Shown here piece by piece: positions 1 through 5,394 of a stretch of DNA of 5,695 nt (position 1 is its first letter; each line of letters begins with the position of its first letter). The notes beneath the pieces were generated by a model. It was not told the origin of the DNA. It did no database searches and worked only from the letters and a program-made list of their open reading frames with translations. Made by a program: the position numbers and the translations under genes. The DNA is from Pseudonocardiaceae bacterium (lineage in GTDB: Bacteria; Actinomycetota; Actinomycetes; Mycobacteriales; Pseudonocardiaceae): contig JAICSB010000244.1 of NCBI GenBank assembly GCA_025937115.1, positions 1-5,695 of the forward strand, in the 5' to 3' direction.

Positions 1-849
1 CAGCTCGGCCTGGCCCACCCCGAGGGCGAGCAGGCGGTGGCGCACCCCGTGTAGCGCCTGGGTCACCTGACCGGTGGAAGTGCCGGCGAGGTATGGCTCC
101 ACGATGACAACGTCGGGCTCGGTGAGCGTGACGCGCAACCCATCAGCGTCGAACGGGCGAACGGTGGCGGCGTAAAGCACGGTGACGTCGCGGTGTGCGG
201 TGGCGGCGAGCACGCGATCAGCCATCGGGCCTACCGCCACGACGGTGCCGGCGTTGCCGTGGCGCAGCACGCTCATCCGCACAGTGTCCACGTCTTGCGG
301 GCGGCCATTGCTGCCGTTGTCCAGGCGCAGGTAGATCCGGTCCTGGCTGGCGACGGCCTGGCGCAGCAGGGTGTCGACCTCGACCGGATGTCCGGGGACG
401 TGCACGGTCCATCCGTCCAAGGTGTCGAGCAGGGCGACGTCGCGGTGCCCGAAATGGGTCTGCCCGCCGGCCGGCCATCCGTAAGAGCCACCGGCGCTGA
501 CCAGCACTGCGCCGAGGCCTTGGTGGCCTAGGTCGAGCTTGACCTGCTCGAATGGCCGCTCGATTAAGAACGGCGGAAAGGTATGCACGATTGGCCGCAT
601 GCCGGTCATCGCGAGACCGCCGGCGACACCCAACAGCAGTTGCTCGCGGATACCGACGTTGACCACCCGATCAGCCACCGGCGCGGTGGCCGCCGGGTCG
701 AGGTAGCCGGCCCCGATCTCGGCCAGCACCAGCGCCAGGCGGGGGTCCTCGCGCAGCAGTTCAGGCATCAGCCGGTAGAAACGCTCGCGCTGGTCCTCGG
801 CAGCGGGGACCGCGCTGACGGCCGGTGCGTTGGCGATGGTGGTGGACAT
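1..849 (-). CDS. Transketolase C-terminal subunit (pyrimidine-binding and C-terminal domains), 3' end outside window
   Basis: This is the second half of a split transketolase, which together with the N-terminal subunit would transfer two-carbon ketol units using thiamine diphosphate in the cytoplasm. 283 codons are visible from ATG at 849; the frame is open at base 1, so a few tens of residues are probably missing compared with the roughly 300 usual for the family. The motif VVNVGIREQ (about residues 62-70) carries the glutamate (E69) that activates the cofactor's aminopyrimidine in this superfamily. It is followed by the expected glycine-rich helix, the FPPFLIERPFEQ segment (about 91-102) and GGQTHFGHRDVALL (128-141). 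A transketolase C-terminal-type fold follows from about residue 195, with VRPFDADGL and VVIVEPYLAGT. A Shine-Dalgarno GGGAG lies 5 nt before the ATG. The gene starts 20 bp after the N-subunit stop, so the two are almost certainly co-transcribed. Family assignment is firm; the sugar substrate is unknown. Confidence 0.9.
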   Translation of the reverse strand, partial: MSTTIANAPAVSAVPAAEDQRERFYRLMPELLREDPRLALVLAEIGAGYLDPAATAPVADRVVNVGIREQLLLGVAGGLAMTGMRPIVHTFPPFLIERPFEQVKLDLGHQGLGAVLVSAGGSYGWPAGGQTHFGHRDVALLDTLDGWTVHVPGHPVEVDTLLRQAVASQDRIYLRLDNGSNGRPQDVDTVRMSVLRHGNAGTVVAVGPMADRVLAATAHRDVTVLYAATVRPFDADGLRVTLTEPDVVIVEPYLAGTSTGQVTQALHGVRHRLLALGVGQAEL

Positions 850-869
850 GGGCGCTCCCTGGTTAGCGA

Positions 870-1568
870 TCAGCTGGTCTTGGGCTCGACATGGGCTACG
901 ACGGCCAACGGCCGTTCGGGGTGATCGCCGGTGACCGCCCGGCGCAGGGCGTCGTGGTCACGGCCGTCCACGTCGACGGTGGCCCAACCCTCGACGGCGA
1001 ACCGGGCCGCGATCCCGCCGGGCCAGCCCCGTCCTGCGGAATCGTTGTCGATCACTACGGTGGTGAGCCGGTCGAGCCCGACCCGGCCGGCAAACTGGAT
1101 GGACTCAGCGTTGCTGCCCTCCTCCAGCTCCGCGTCGCCGACGAGGACCACCACGCGGGGCGTAGACCGCCCGGTCAGTCGAAGCCCGAGCGCCGTGCCC
1201 ACCGCCAAGCCCAACCCGTGGCCCAACGAGCCGGAGCTGATCTCCACTCCGGGCACCAGCGTGGCATCGGGATGGAACCCGAGCGGGGAGTCATACGTCC
1301 CGAACCCGTCCAGATCCTCAGCTGCGAAGAACCCGTGCGCGGCCAGCACCGCGTAATAAGCCATCGGACCGTGCCCCTTGGACAACAAGAACCTGTCACG
1401 ATCCGGGTCATCGGGATAGGCGGCATCTACCTGCAAGATGTCGTGGTAGAGCACCCACAACACATCGAGAGTGGAAGTGGCGCTGGGCCCGTGCTTCTCA
1501 TCACCGGTCATCCGCGTCATCAGCGCGGGCAGCTGCGAGTAAGACAGTGCGGTCGTCATGTTCACCAT
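870..1568 (-). CDS. Transketolase N-terminal subunit (thiamine diphosphate-binding)
   Basis: The first half of the split transketolase, which binds the diphosphate and metal of thiamine diphosphate and pairs with the C-terminal subunit encoded immediately downstream. Visible motifs, numbered from ATG 1568, are: the first conserved His in KHGPSATSTLDVLWVLY (from residue 25), SKGHG (63-67), GSLGHG (113-118), and the cofactor motif GDAELEEGSN (from 144) closing with DN (174-175). The classical third residue of GDG is Ala here, a tolerated variant. At 232 residues it is shorter than the roughly 270 usual for split N-subunits, mainly at the termini. Two starts are possible. ATG 1568 has GAGG 7 nt upstream, but that GAGG is part of an operator-like inverted repeat. 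ATG 1559 gives MTTALSYS and suits a leaderless mRNA from the promoter proposed at 1567-1597. The family is certain; the start and the substrate are not. Confidence 0.9.
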   Translation of the reverse strand: MVNMTTALSYSQLPALMTRMTGDEKHGPSATSTLDVLWVLYHDILQVDAAYPDDPDRDRFLLSKGHGPMAYYAVLAAHGFFAAEDLDGFGTYDSPLGFHPDATLVPGVEISSGSLGHGLGLAVGTALGLRLTGRSTPRVVVLVGDAELEEGSNAESIQFAGRVGLDRLTTVVIDNDSAGRGWPGGIAARFAVEGWATVDVDGRDHDALRRAVTGDHPERPLAVVAHVEPKTS

Positions 1569-1604
1569 GCTCGGACCTCAAGTATGGTTGATGTCAAGGT
1601 CCGA
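1567..1604 (-). promoter_or_regulatory. Operator-like inverted repeat and SoxR/MerR-type promoter of the split transketolase genes
   Basis: Perfect 8-bp arms TCGGACCT (1571-1578) and AGGTCCGA (1597-1604) flank a second, imperfect inverted repeat: GACCTCAAG (1574-1582), 4-bp spacer, GTTGATGTC (1587-1595), with 7 of 9 positions symmetric. On the minus strand a perfect -35 TTGACA (1597-1592) is followed, after a 19-bp spacer, by a poor -10 GAGCAT (1572-1567). An over-long 19-bp spacer filled by a CCTCAAG-type dyad is the known layout of promoters activated by MerR-family proteins such as SoxR. Transcription would begin near 1560, next to ATG 1559. No MerR gene is visible in the window, so the regulator is inferred only from the DNA. 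Confidence 0.55.
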
Positions 1605-1614
1605 TCCGCCGGCC

Positions 1615-1646
1615 ACTGGCAGCAGCGTGCCAGTCACGCGTGGCAC
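1615..1646. terminator. Two overlapping, mutually exclusive hairpins after the DUF1697 gene
   Basis: ACTGGCA/TGCCAGT (1615-1621 with 1628-1634, 6-nt loop) and GTGCCA/TGGCAC (1627-1632 with 1641-1646, 8-nt loop) are both perfect, and they share bases 1628-1632, so only one can form at a time. They lie between the DUF1697 stop and the transketolase promoter, on the path of DUF1697 transcripts, and could end or shape that transcript. There is no U-run on either strand, so this is not a canonical intrinsic terminator. U-less hairpins are common in high-GC actinomycetes, but function is unproven. Confidence 0.3.
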
Positions 1647-1681
1647 ATGGCCAGGAGTGTGGCGACGGCGCACCTGAGTTG
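1634..1681 (-). repeat. Degenerate second copy of the DUF1697 gene's 3' end
   Basis: Bases 1634-1668 match the 3' end of the neighbouring DUF1697 gene (1693-1727) at 25 of 35 positions without gaps, at an offset of 59 bp. The core GGCACATGGCCAG (1642-1654) differs from GGCACCTGGCCAG (1701-1713) by one base. Read on the minus strand and anchored on TGA at 1636-1634, this copy gives TVATLLAMCHA-stop against TVTQLLARCRA-stop in the gene. A further shared AGTTG (1677-1681 and 1734-1738) fits after a 2-nt indel. It looks like an old tail duplication or recombination scar, not a gene; it has no start and no body. Confidence 0.55.
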
Positions 1682-1692
1682 TCCGCTTCCCT

Positions 1693-2259
1693 TCAGGCGC
1701 GGCACCTGGCCAGTAGCTGGGTCACGGTAGCCCAGTTGCGCACCGTGGCTGACCCAGCGGCGGCCAGCGGACCTCCGGCGCGGGCGAGTTGTGCAGCCAG
1801 CTCGCTGCGCCCGAGACCATCTGGGGTATGCAAGAACAAGGTGCGCCCGACCACCGTCGCCTCGTCGTGGCTGCCCTTGTCCGTGGCGCGCTGCGCAGCG
1901 GCGGCGATGGTGGCGAGCTGGTCAGGTCCGATCTGCTCGCTGGTGAACACGGCATGCAGGCATTGGGGATTCGTCTCGTCGGGATACGGGTTGTCCGCGA
2001 CCACCTGTGACAGCTCGTCGCGGGTCAGCACCACCACTTTGGGCCGCACACTGAGTGATTCGGCGATGGCACACTCGAGGGCAGCGGCGATCGCTGAGGT
2101 GCTGGTCTGTGTGGTCGTGAACAACACGTTGCCGCTTTGGATGTAGGTCGCCACATCGGTATGTGCGAGGGAGGTCACGAGCGCGCGCAAGTCAGCCATG
2201 GAGACTCGGTTGCGGCCGCCGACGTTGATGCCGCGCAGCAGTGCGACGTGGGTGGGCAC
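1693..2259 (-). CDS. DUF1697 family protein
   Basis: A 188-residue protein of the DUF1697 family, whose biochemical role is not established. The family signatures are all present: the N-terminal ALLRGINVGGRNRVSM (about residues 6-21), YIQSGNVLF (39-47), LFLHTPDGLGRSELA (141-155) and the C-terminal TVRNWATVTQLL (172-183). The length is normal for the family. The start is taken as GTG at 2259 because it lies directly before the conserved THVALLRGINVGG; the frame stays open upstream to 2373, but that extension has no family resemblance and runs through the VOC gene's promoter and ribosome-binding site. No good Shine-Dalgarno precedes the GTG. A CAGAAT -10-like hexamer 6 bases before it would fit a leaderless transcript. 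The gene is divergent from the VOC gene, with 73 bp between them. Its 3' end is echoed just downstream (see the repeat at 1634). No membrane segment or signal peptide is visible. Confidence 0.88.
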   Translation of the reverse strand: MPTHVALLRGINVGGRNRVSMADLRALVTSLAHTDVATYIQSGNVLFTTTQTSTSAIAAALECAIAESLSVRPKVVVLTRDELSQVVADNPYPDETNPQCLHAVFTSEQIGPDQLATIAAAAQRATDKGSHDEATVVGRTLFLHTPDGLGRSELAAQLARAGGPLAAAGSATVRNWATVTQLLARCRA

Positions 2260-2332
2260 AGGGCGATTCTGCCGCCGATACGGACAGGAACAGTACGGTG
2301 GGTTAGTTCTCAACTCGTGGGAGGAGGCAGAG
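2260..2332. promoter_or_regulatory. Divergent promoter region between the DUF1697 and VOC genes
   Basis: These 73 bp must contain the promoters of both flanking genes if each is transcribed independently. For the VOC gene, GGGAGGAGG (2319-2327) is a very strong Shine-Dalgarno ending 5 nt before ATG 2333, and TACGGT (2294-2299) is a possible -10. For DUF1697, CAGAAT on the minus strand (2271-2266) is a possible -10 placed for a leaderless start. No convincing -35 box or operator dyad is seen for either gene. Confidence 0.4.
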
Positions 2333-2734
2333 ATGCTGTTGGATGGCGTGAACCACATCGCCTGGATCTCCAAGGACGTCGATCGGCTTGGCCGGTTTTA
2401 TACGACGGTGTTCGACGCTGTCGTCGGACTCACGCGTGAGCACGGGCCTGGCGAGACGATGACCGTTATCGATATCGGCCCGGCCACGCAGCTGAATATC
2501 TTCGTGATCGACGGCAACACCCAAGCCGATCGCCAAACTCCGATGTGGGGTCGCGGACGCATTGATCACGTCGGGTTGGCTGCCGCGTCCCCGGAGGCTT
2601 TCGAGACGATCCGCAGCCGGCTGGTCGACGCCGGAGCCAGCGACGGCACGGTCAACGACTTCGGCAAGGCCTTGAGTATCTTCTTTCGCGATCCGGACGG
2701 CCTTGAGGGAGAGGTGCTGCTGCCGAAGCCCTGA
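2333..2734 (+). CDS. VOC family protein (glyoxalase/bleomycin-resistance fold)
   Basis: A 133-residue single-domain protein of the vicinal oxygen chelate superfamily, made of two beta-alpha-beta-beta-beta modules. Module 1 opens with GVNHIAWISKDVDRLGRFY (residues 5-23), carrying the first metal-type ligand H8. Module 2 opens with IDHVGLAA (77-84), carrying H79, and ends in FFRDPDGLEGEVLLPKP, where E127 is the usual last ligand. The end of module 1 reads ATQLNIFVIDG, with Asn where many metal-binding members have Glu or Gln, so the metal site may be altered. The family includes glyoxalase I, dioxygenases and antibiotic-binding proteins; the substrate here cannot be assigned. ATG 2333 is chosen because GGAGG-type sequence lies just before it and homology begins there, although the frame is open back to 2198. 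The gene is convergent with the T7SS accessory gene, with 17 bp between the stops and no clear terminator. Confidence 0.88.
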   Translation: MLLDGVNHIAWISKDVDRLGRFYTTVFDAVVGLTREHGPGETMTVIDIGPATQLNIFVIDGNTQADRQTPMWGRGRIDHVGLAAASPEAFETIRSRLVDAGASDGTVNDFGKALSIFFRDPDGLEGEVLLPKP

Positions 2735-2751
2735 CAGCCGAGACAACCGGA

Positions 2752-3474
2752 TCAATCTCCCCGGCGCACCGGTCCGAGCATCTCTCGCTCTGCGGGTGTG
2801 GTGACCAGCCGCAGTGACAGCCAGAGGTCGGGACCCAACGCCACCACGCCGTCGTCGGTCAATGCCGTCAGCGCCTTGGCCATCGGCGGCGGGAGCCGCC
2901 ACATTCCGGCGGCCAGCTCTGCCTGGGCAGCGGGGAGCCGTTGCAGCAGCACCAGGTCGGCGTTGACCGCGGTGCTCTCTGCCTGCGGGTGCAGGTAGGG
3001 CAGCACGTACAGGGTCGTCTGCCATGGCGACCGTGGCGGGAACAGCTCTTGTGGGACAGCTCCGCCGTCGTGCACGACCAGCAGCGGAGCGTCTTCCGAG
3101 GCTCGCGGCAGCTCGACTGGCGCCAGCCGCCGTACCTGCACCAGGGGGGCGGGACGACCGTCGGGGCCCTCGCCGGCTGCTCGGCTGAGCTCTTGCCAGG
3201 CGTCGGGTCGGCCGGTAGCGATGACCACCCAGGCGCCGGTGGCCATCGCGCGCAGGGCGACCTGTCGCGCCAGGTACAGCCCACCGACCAGGACCAGTCG
3301 GGTGGGCTGCGGGCGCAGCACCGACACGCTCAGCGGTTCATCGTTGGCACCGCAGCCCAGGACCATGCCGCCACGGTCGCCCGAAGGGCTGATCGCATCG
3401 AGCAGCCCAGCAGTGACGAGGAACTCCGGGGCCCCCGTCCCCGCCGCGGTGGGGTTACCCAGAGTCCGGCTCAT
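2752..3474 (-). CDS. T7SS-associated protein, probable degenerate EccC/FtsK-type domain without P-loop
   Basis: A 240-residue protein encoded directly after eccE; its ATG overlaps the eccE stop (ATGA, 3474-3471), which implies translational coupling and a shared function. I do not recognise a named family. The layout from residue 36 resembles an EccC/FtsK nucleotidase domain: GMVLGCGANDEPLSVSVL (36-53, like the glycine-rich strand before the P-loop), then PTRLVLVGGLYLARQVALRAM (57-77) where the P-loop should be, then VVIATGRP (83-90) and a Walker-B-like strand APLLVVHDGG (129-138). ADLVLLQRLPAAQAELAAGMWRLP (172-195) sits where EccC proteins have a strand plus an Arg-containing loop. The GxxxxGK[ST] motif is absent, so ATP hydrolysis is unlikely. 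No signal peptide or transmembrane helix is seen, suggesting a cytosolic partner of the membrane complex. The gene call is firm; the fold is inference. Confidence 0.82.
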   Translation of the reverse strand: MSRTLGNPTAAGTGAPEFLVTAGLLDAISPSGDRGGMVLGCGANDEPLSVSVLRPQPTRLVLVGGLYLARQVALRAMATGAWVVIATGRPDAWQELSRAAGEGPDGRPAPLVQVRRLAPVELPRASEDAPLLVVHDGGAVPQELFPPRSPWQTTLYVLPYLHPQAESTAVNADLVLLQRLPAAQAELAAGMWRLPPPMAKALTALTDDGVVALGPDLWLSLRLVTTPAEREMLGPVRRGD

Positions 3475-4787
3475 CGGTGCGCCCCGAGTGGCAGGGTCGC
3501 GGCCAAACCAGCGATCTGCATTCCGCGTAGCGGGCGCAGCGCCACCCCGAGGCGTTGCGAGACGGTCTGCAGCTGGCCGTCGGCCGCCTCGAGCTCCGTG
3601 GGGTTGCGGGCACTGACCCGGACCACCCCCCGCAGCCCGATTTCACCACCGTCCTCACCTGGTGACAGCGACAGCGACAGCGTCGTGGACAGGGCCCGCA
3701 CGCCGGTCAACGCGTTGAGGTTGTGCACCGCACCCCTGGTGCCCCAGTCGGTGATCGCGTGGCTGGCGTGGCCCACCCCGGCGGCGGTGACGGCTGTCCA
3801 GCCTTCGCTGAGCGTCACAGGTTGTCCGCTGCCGGCCACCGCGGACAGCTCGGCGGCGGAGATGCCGGCGCGCAGCAGCTGGTCGGCATCCAGCGGTCGA
3901 GTCGATACACCCCGGGCTTGCAGGTCGCTGCGGACCCGGGACAGCGCACCGATCAAGGCTCGGTGACAACCCGTCACACCGCCGCCACGTTCGGTCACCG
4001 CAGCGGGACAGCGGCGTGGGTCCAGGTTCACCGCCACCCAGGTGGTGCGCCTGGCAGCCACCGGCAGGGGGCCCAGGACCTCCAAATAGGAGCGCAGCGC
4101 GGGGGACGACGATGGCAGGGCGGTGCTGCCCGGGTAGCAATGCCAGATCACCTGGATCGAGTCCAGCACTACGCCGCGGTGTTCCAGGCAGGGGGCGAGC
4201 GCGCTGAGCGGCAGGCCGGCGGCACCCCCGACGGGAGTGATCATCGATGGTGCCGCGTCCACTTCGAGCACGGCGGTCCAGGTGTTCTGGTGGCACACCA
4301 GGCCCAGCGGTTCGCGCTGGTGGTCTGCGCCATGTGCGATGGTCAGATCCGGTAGAAGCAGGCGAAGCAAGTTCACCCGCGGATCGTCAGCGGCTAGGAC
4401 CGGCTGTTGTGGACTTCGCGTTGACACCGGCTCCGGAACGGAGAGGCTGCGGCCATGGGAGCGCACCAGGTAGCCGGCGGTGACCCCGACCCACTGGACC
4501 AGCCAGCGGCCGTGCCAGCGGCCCATCGCCAGGGGTACCGCGACCAGCAGCAGCACCGCAGCCCACCACAGCGCGGTGTCCACGGCGAGCAGCGCTAGAC
4601 CGAGCGCCAGCCCCCCTTCCAGCACGACCAGGTTGACCACAGGCAGCGGACCCAAGCGCGAACCCGCTGCGCGCAACCGGGCAGCCACTCTGGCGCGTGG
4701 TGCGCCGCTCGACTCTCGCACCGGCGGCTGTTCTGACTGCCGGTGACGCGTCGACTTCTGCTGGGGTGGCGCCGGTGCTGCGGTCAT
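3471..4787 (-). CDS. eccE: Type VII secretion protein EccE
   Basis: A 438-residue EccE homologue. In ESX systems EccE is a peripheral membrane subunit of the EccB-EccC-EccD-EccE core. A proline/arginine-rich, positively charged N-terminus (1-46) precedes two hydrophobic helices (about 48-69 and 73-88), followed by GRWHGRWLVQW and a large soluble domain. This domain architecture and the overall length fit the family, including the LGLVCHQNTWTAVLEVD strand and a late segment around LSTTLSLSLSPGEDGGEIGLRGVVRVS. Start ATG 4787 is preceded by GGAGG (plus-strand 4795-4799) 7 nt upstream. Its stop overlaps the next gene's ATG. A run of three GACAGC hexamers (plus-strand 3664-3681) encodes the LSLSLS stretch. 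No internal stop or frameshift is visible, in contrast to the divergent, shortened eccB. The assignment rests on topology, motifs and the eccB neighbour. Confidence 0.85.
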   Translation of the reverse strand: MTAAPAPPQQKSTRHRQSEQPPVRESSGAPRARVAARLRAAGSRLGPLPVVNLVVLEGGLALGLALLAVDTALWWAAVLLLVAVPLAMGRWHGRWLVQWVGVTAGYLVRSHGRSLSVPEPVSTRSPQQPVLAADDPRVNLLRLLLPDLTIAHGADHQREPLGLVCHQNTWTAVLEVDAAPSMITPVGGAAGLPLSALAPCLEHRGVVLDSIQVIWHCYPGSTALPSSSPALRSYLEVLGPLPVAARRTTWVAVNLDPRRCPAAVTERGGGVTGCHRALIGALSRVRSDLQARGVSTRPLDADQLLRAGISAAELSAVAGSGQPVTLSEGWTAVTAAGVGHASHAITDWGTRGAVHNLNALTGVRALSTTLSLSLSPGEDGGEIGLRGVVRVSARNPTELEAADGQLQTVSQRLGVALRPLRGMQIAGLAATLPLGAHR

Positions 4788-4864
4788 ATCTCCGCCTCCG
4801 CTTCGCTATCCTGCGGCACCGTACAGCCCCGGAACAGAGCGCCGGAAAGAGGCGGTAGCACCCG
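4788..4864. promoter_or_regulatory. Divergent promoter region between eccE and eccB
   Basis: 77 bp separate the two start codons. The minus side carries the eccE ribosome-binding site (GGAGG, 4799-4795). On the plus side, TATCCT (4807-4812) is a possible -10 for eccB, and AAGAGG (4847-4852) is a distant, weak ribosome-binding site 12 nt from ATG 4865. No -35 box or operator dyad is convincing. The layout would allow both T7SS arms to be switched together. Confidence 0.4.
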
Positions 4865-5149
4865 ATGTCCACGAATCCGACCACCAAGGCGCAGGTGCAG
4901 GCCTACCGCTTCGTGCTCCGCAGAATGGAGTCAGCCCTGGTCCGCAAGGACGCGGTGATGCTGCACGAGCCGATGCGCCACCACCTGCGGGCGACGGCGG
5001 TGGGCGTGATCCTCGCGCTGTTGGGATTAGCTGCGTTCTTCGTCGTCGGTAAGTTGCACCCGCCCAGCCATACCAGCGGCCTGTCCGAGACAGTCGTCGT
5101 TGCGCACGTCAGCAGGGCGAGCAGCACGCTGGTAGCTGATCTTCGCTAG
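4865..5149 (+). pseudogene. eccB: Truncated eccB: cytosolic N-terminus and membrane helix only
   Basis: A 94-residue frame whose first 62 residues are a clear EccB N-terminus. It has TTKAQVQAYRFVLRRMESAL (6-25), the VRKDAVMLHEPMR segment (26-38) typical of the family, and one membrane helix (about 44-62). Full EccB proteins are roughly 450-500 residues, with a large extracytoplasmic repeat domain after this helix that helps form the membrane complex. Here the frame continues for only about 32 residues, with no recognisable EccB sequence, to TAG at 5147-5149. I find no EccB continuation in the other forward frames, so this looks like a deletion or recombination breakpoint and not a simple frameshift. 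ATG 4865 is the first start after an in-frame TAG (4856-4858). The reading frame itself is clean, so a shortened but expressed membrane peptide remains possible. A rare TTA codon occurs at residue 55. Confidence 0.75.
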
Positions 5150-5159
5150 GCGCTCCGAC

Positions 5160-5303
5160 CTGAGAGTGGTGGAAGACGAGGCGGCCACAATGGGATCGGT
5201 GCTCGTCGTCATGCCGACCGAGCCCGACAGCGACCGCGAACGTGCGCTGCAGGACCGCGGCTGGACGGTTGCCTCCCAGTGGTACCTCGGGCAGCCGCAC
5301 TGA
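5160..5303 (+). pseudogene. Short frame, possible gene remnant between eccB and the YjbR-family gene
   Basis: An open frame (bounded upstream by a TAG at 5133-5135) reads LRVVEDEAATMGSVLVVM then PTEPDSDRERALQDRGWTV and ends ASQWYLGQPH at TGA 5301-5303. Its composition looks protein-like: a beta strand, a charged helix and a terminal strand. The ending faintly recalls the C-terminus of small acetyltransferase-type proteins, but I cannot assign a family. ATG 5190 has GAGG 8 nt upstream and would give a 37-residue peptide. It lies exactly where the eccB sequence is lost, so a leftover 3' end of another gene brought in at the breakpoint is the simplest reading. The following 5304-5391 shows nothing recognisable. 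Confidence 0.3.
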
Positions 5304-5394
5304 CCGGAGGCAGGCGAACCGCCCCGTCCGGTCGCGGATCCCGTCGTGGGACGCCCACTTCAAGCCACGGTCCGGCTGGTGCCAGGATCGTGTG

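Noticed and set aside
57..77. Possible P-loop in the T7SS accessory protein (residue numbers)
   Set aside because: The segment reads LVLVGGLYLARQ with no GK[ST]; it occupies the P-loop position but cannot act as one.
891..1730. Long plus-strand open frame of 279 codons opposite the transketolase N-subunit
   Set aside because: It is antisense to a well-supported gene, its product is low-complexity with no family motif, and such frames are expected from G/C-rich third positions.
2198..2332. N-terminal extension of the VOC gene to ATG 2198
   Set aside because: It would run through the DUF1697 start and the promoter region. A strong ribosome-binding site and the family's N-terminus both begin at 2333.
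2735..2751. Bidirectional terminator between the convergent VOC and T7SS accessory genes
   Set aside because: Only 17 bp separate the stops, and I find no good stem-loop or U-run there or just inside the genes.
2941..3966. Long plus-strand open frame of 341 codons across the accessory gene and eccE
   Set aside because: It spans two opposite-strand genes and their overlap, has no start context and encodes arginine/alanine-rich shadow sequence.
3655..4296. Minus-strand frame of 213 codons inside eccE
   Set aside because: It is a shifted frame of eccE itself with shadow composition (RRPAAQRARP and similar).
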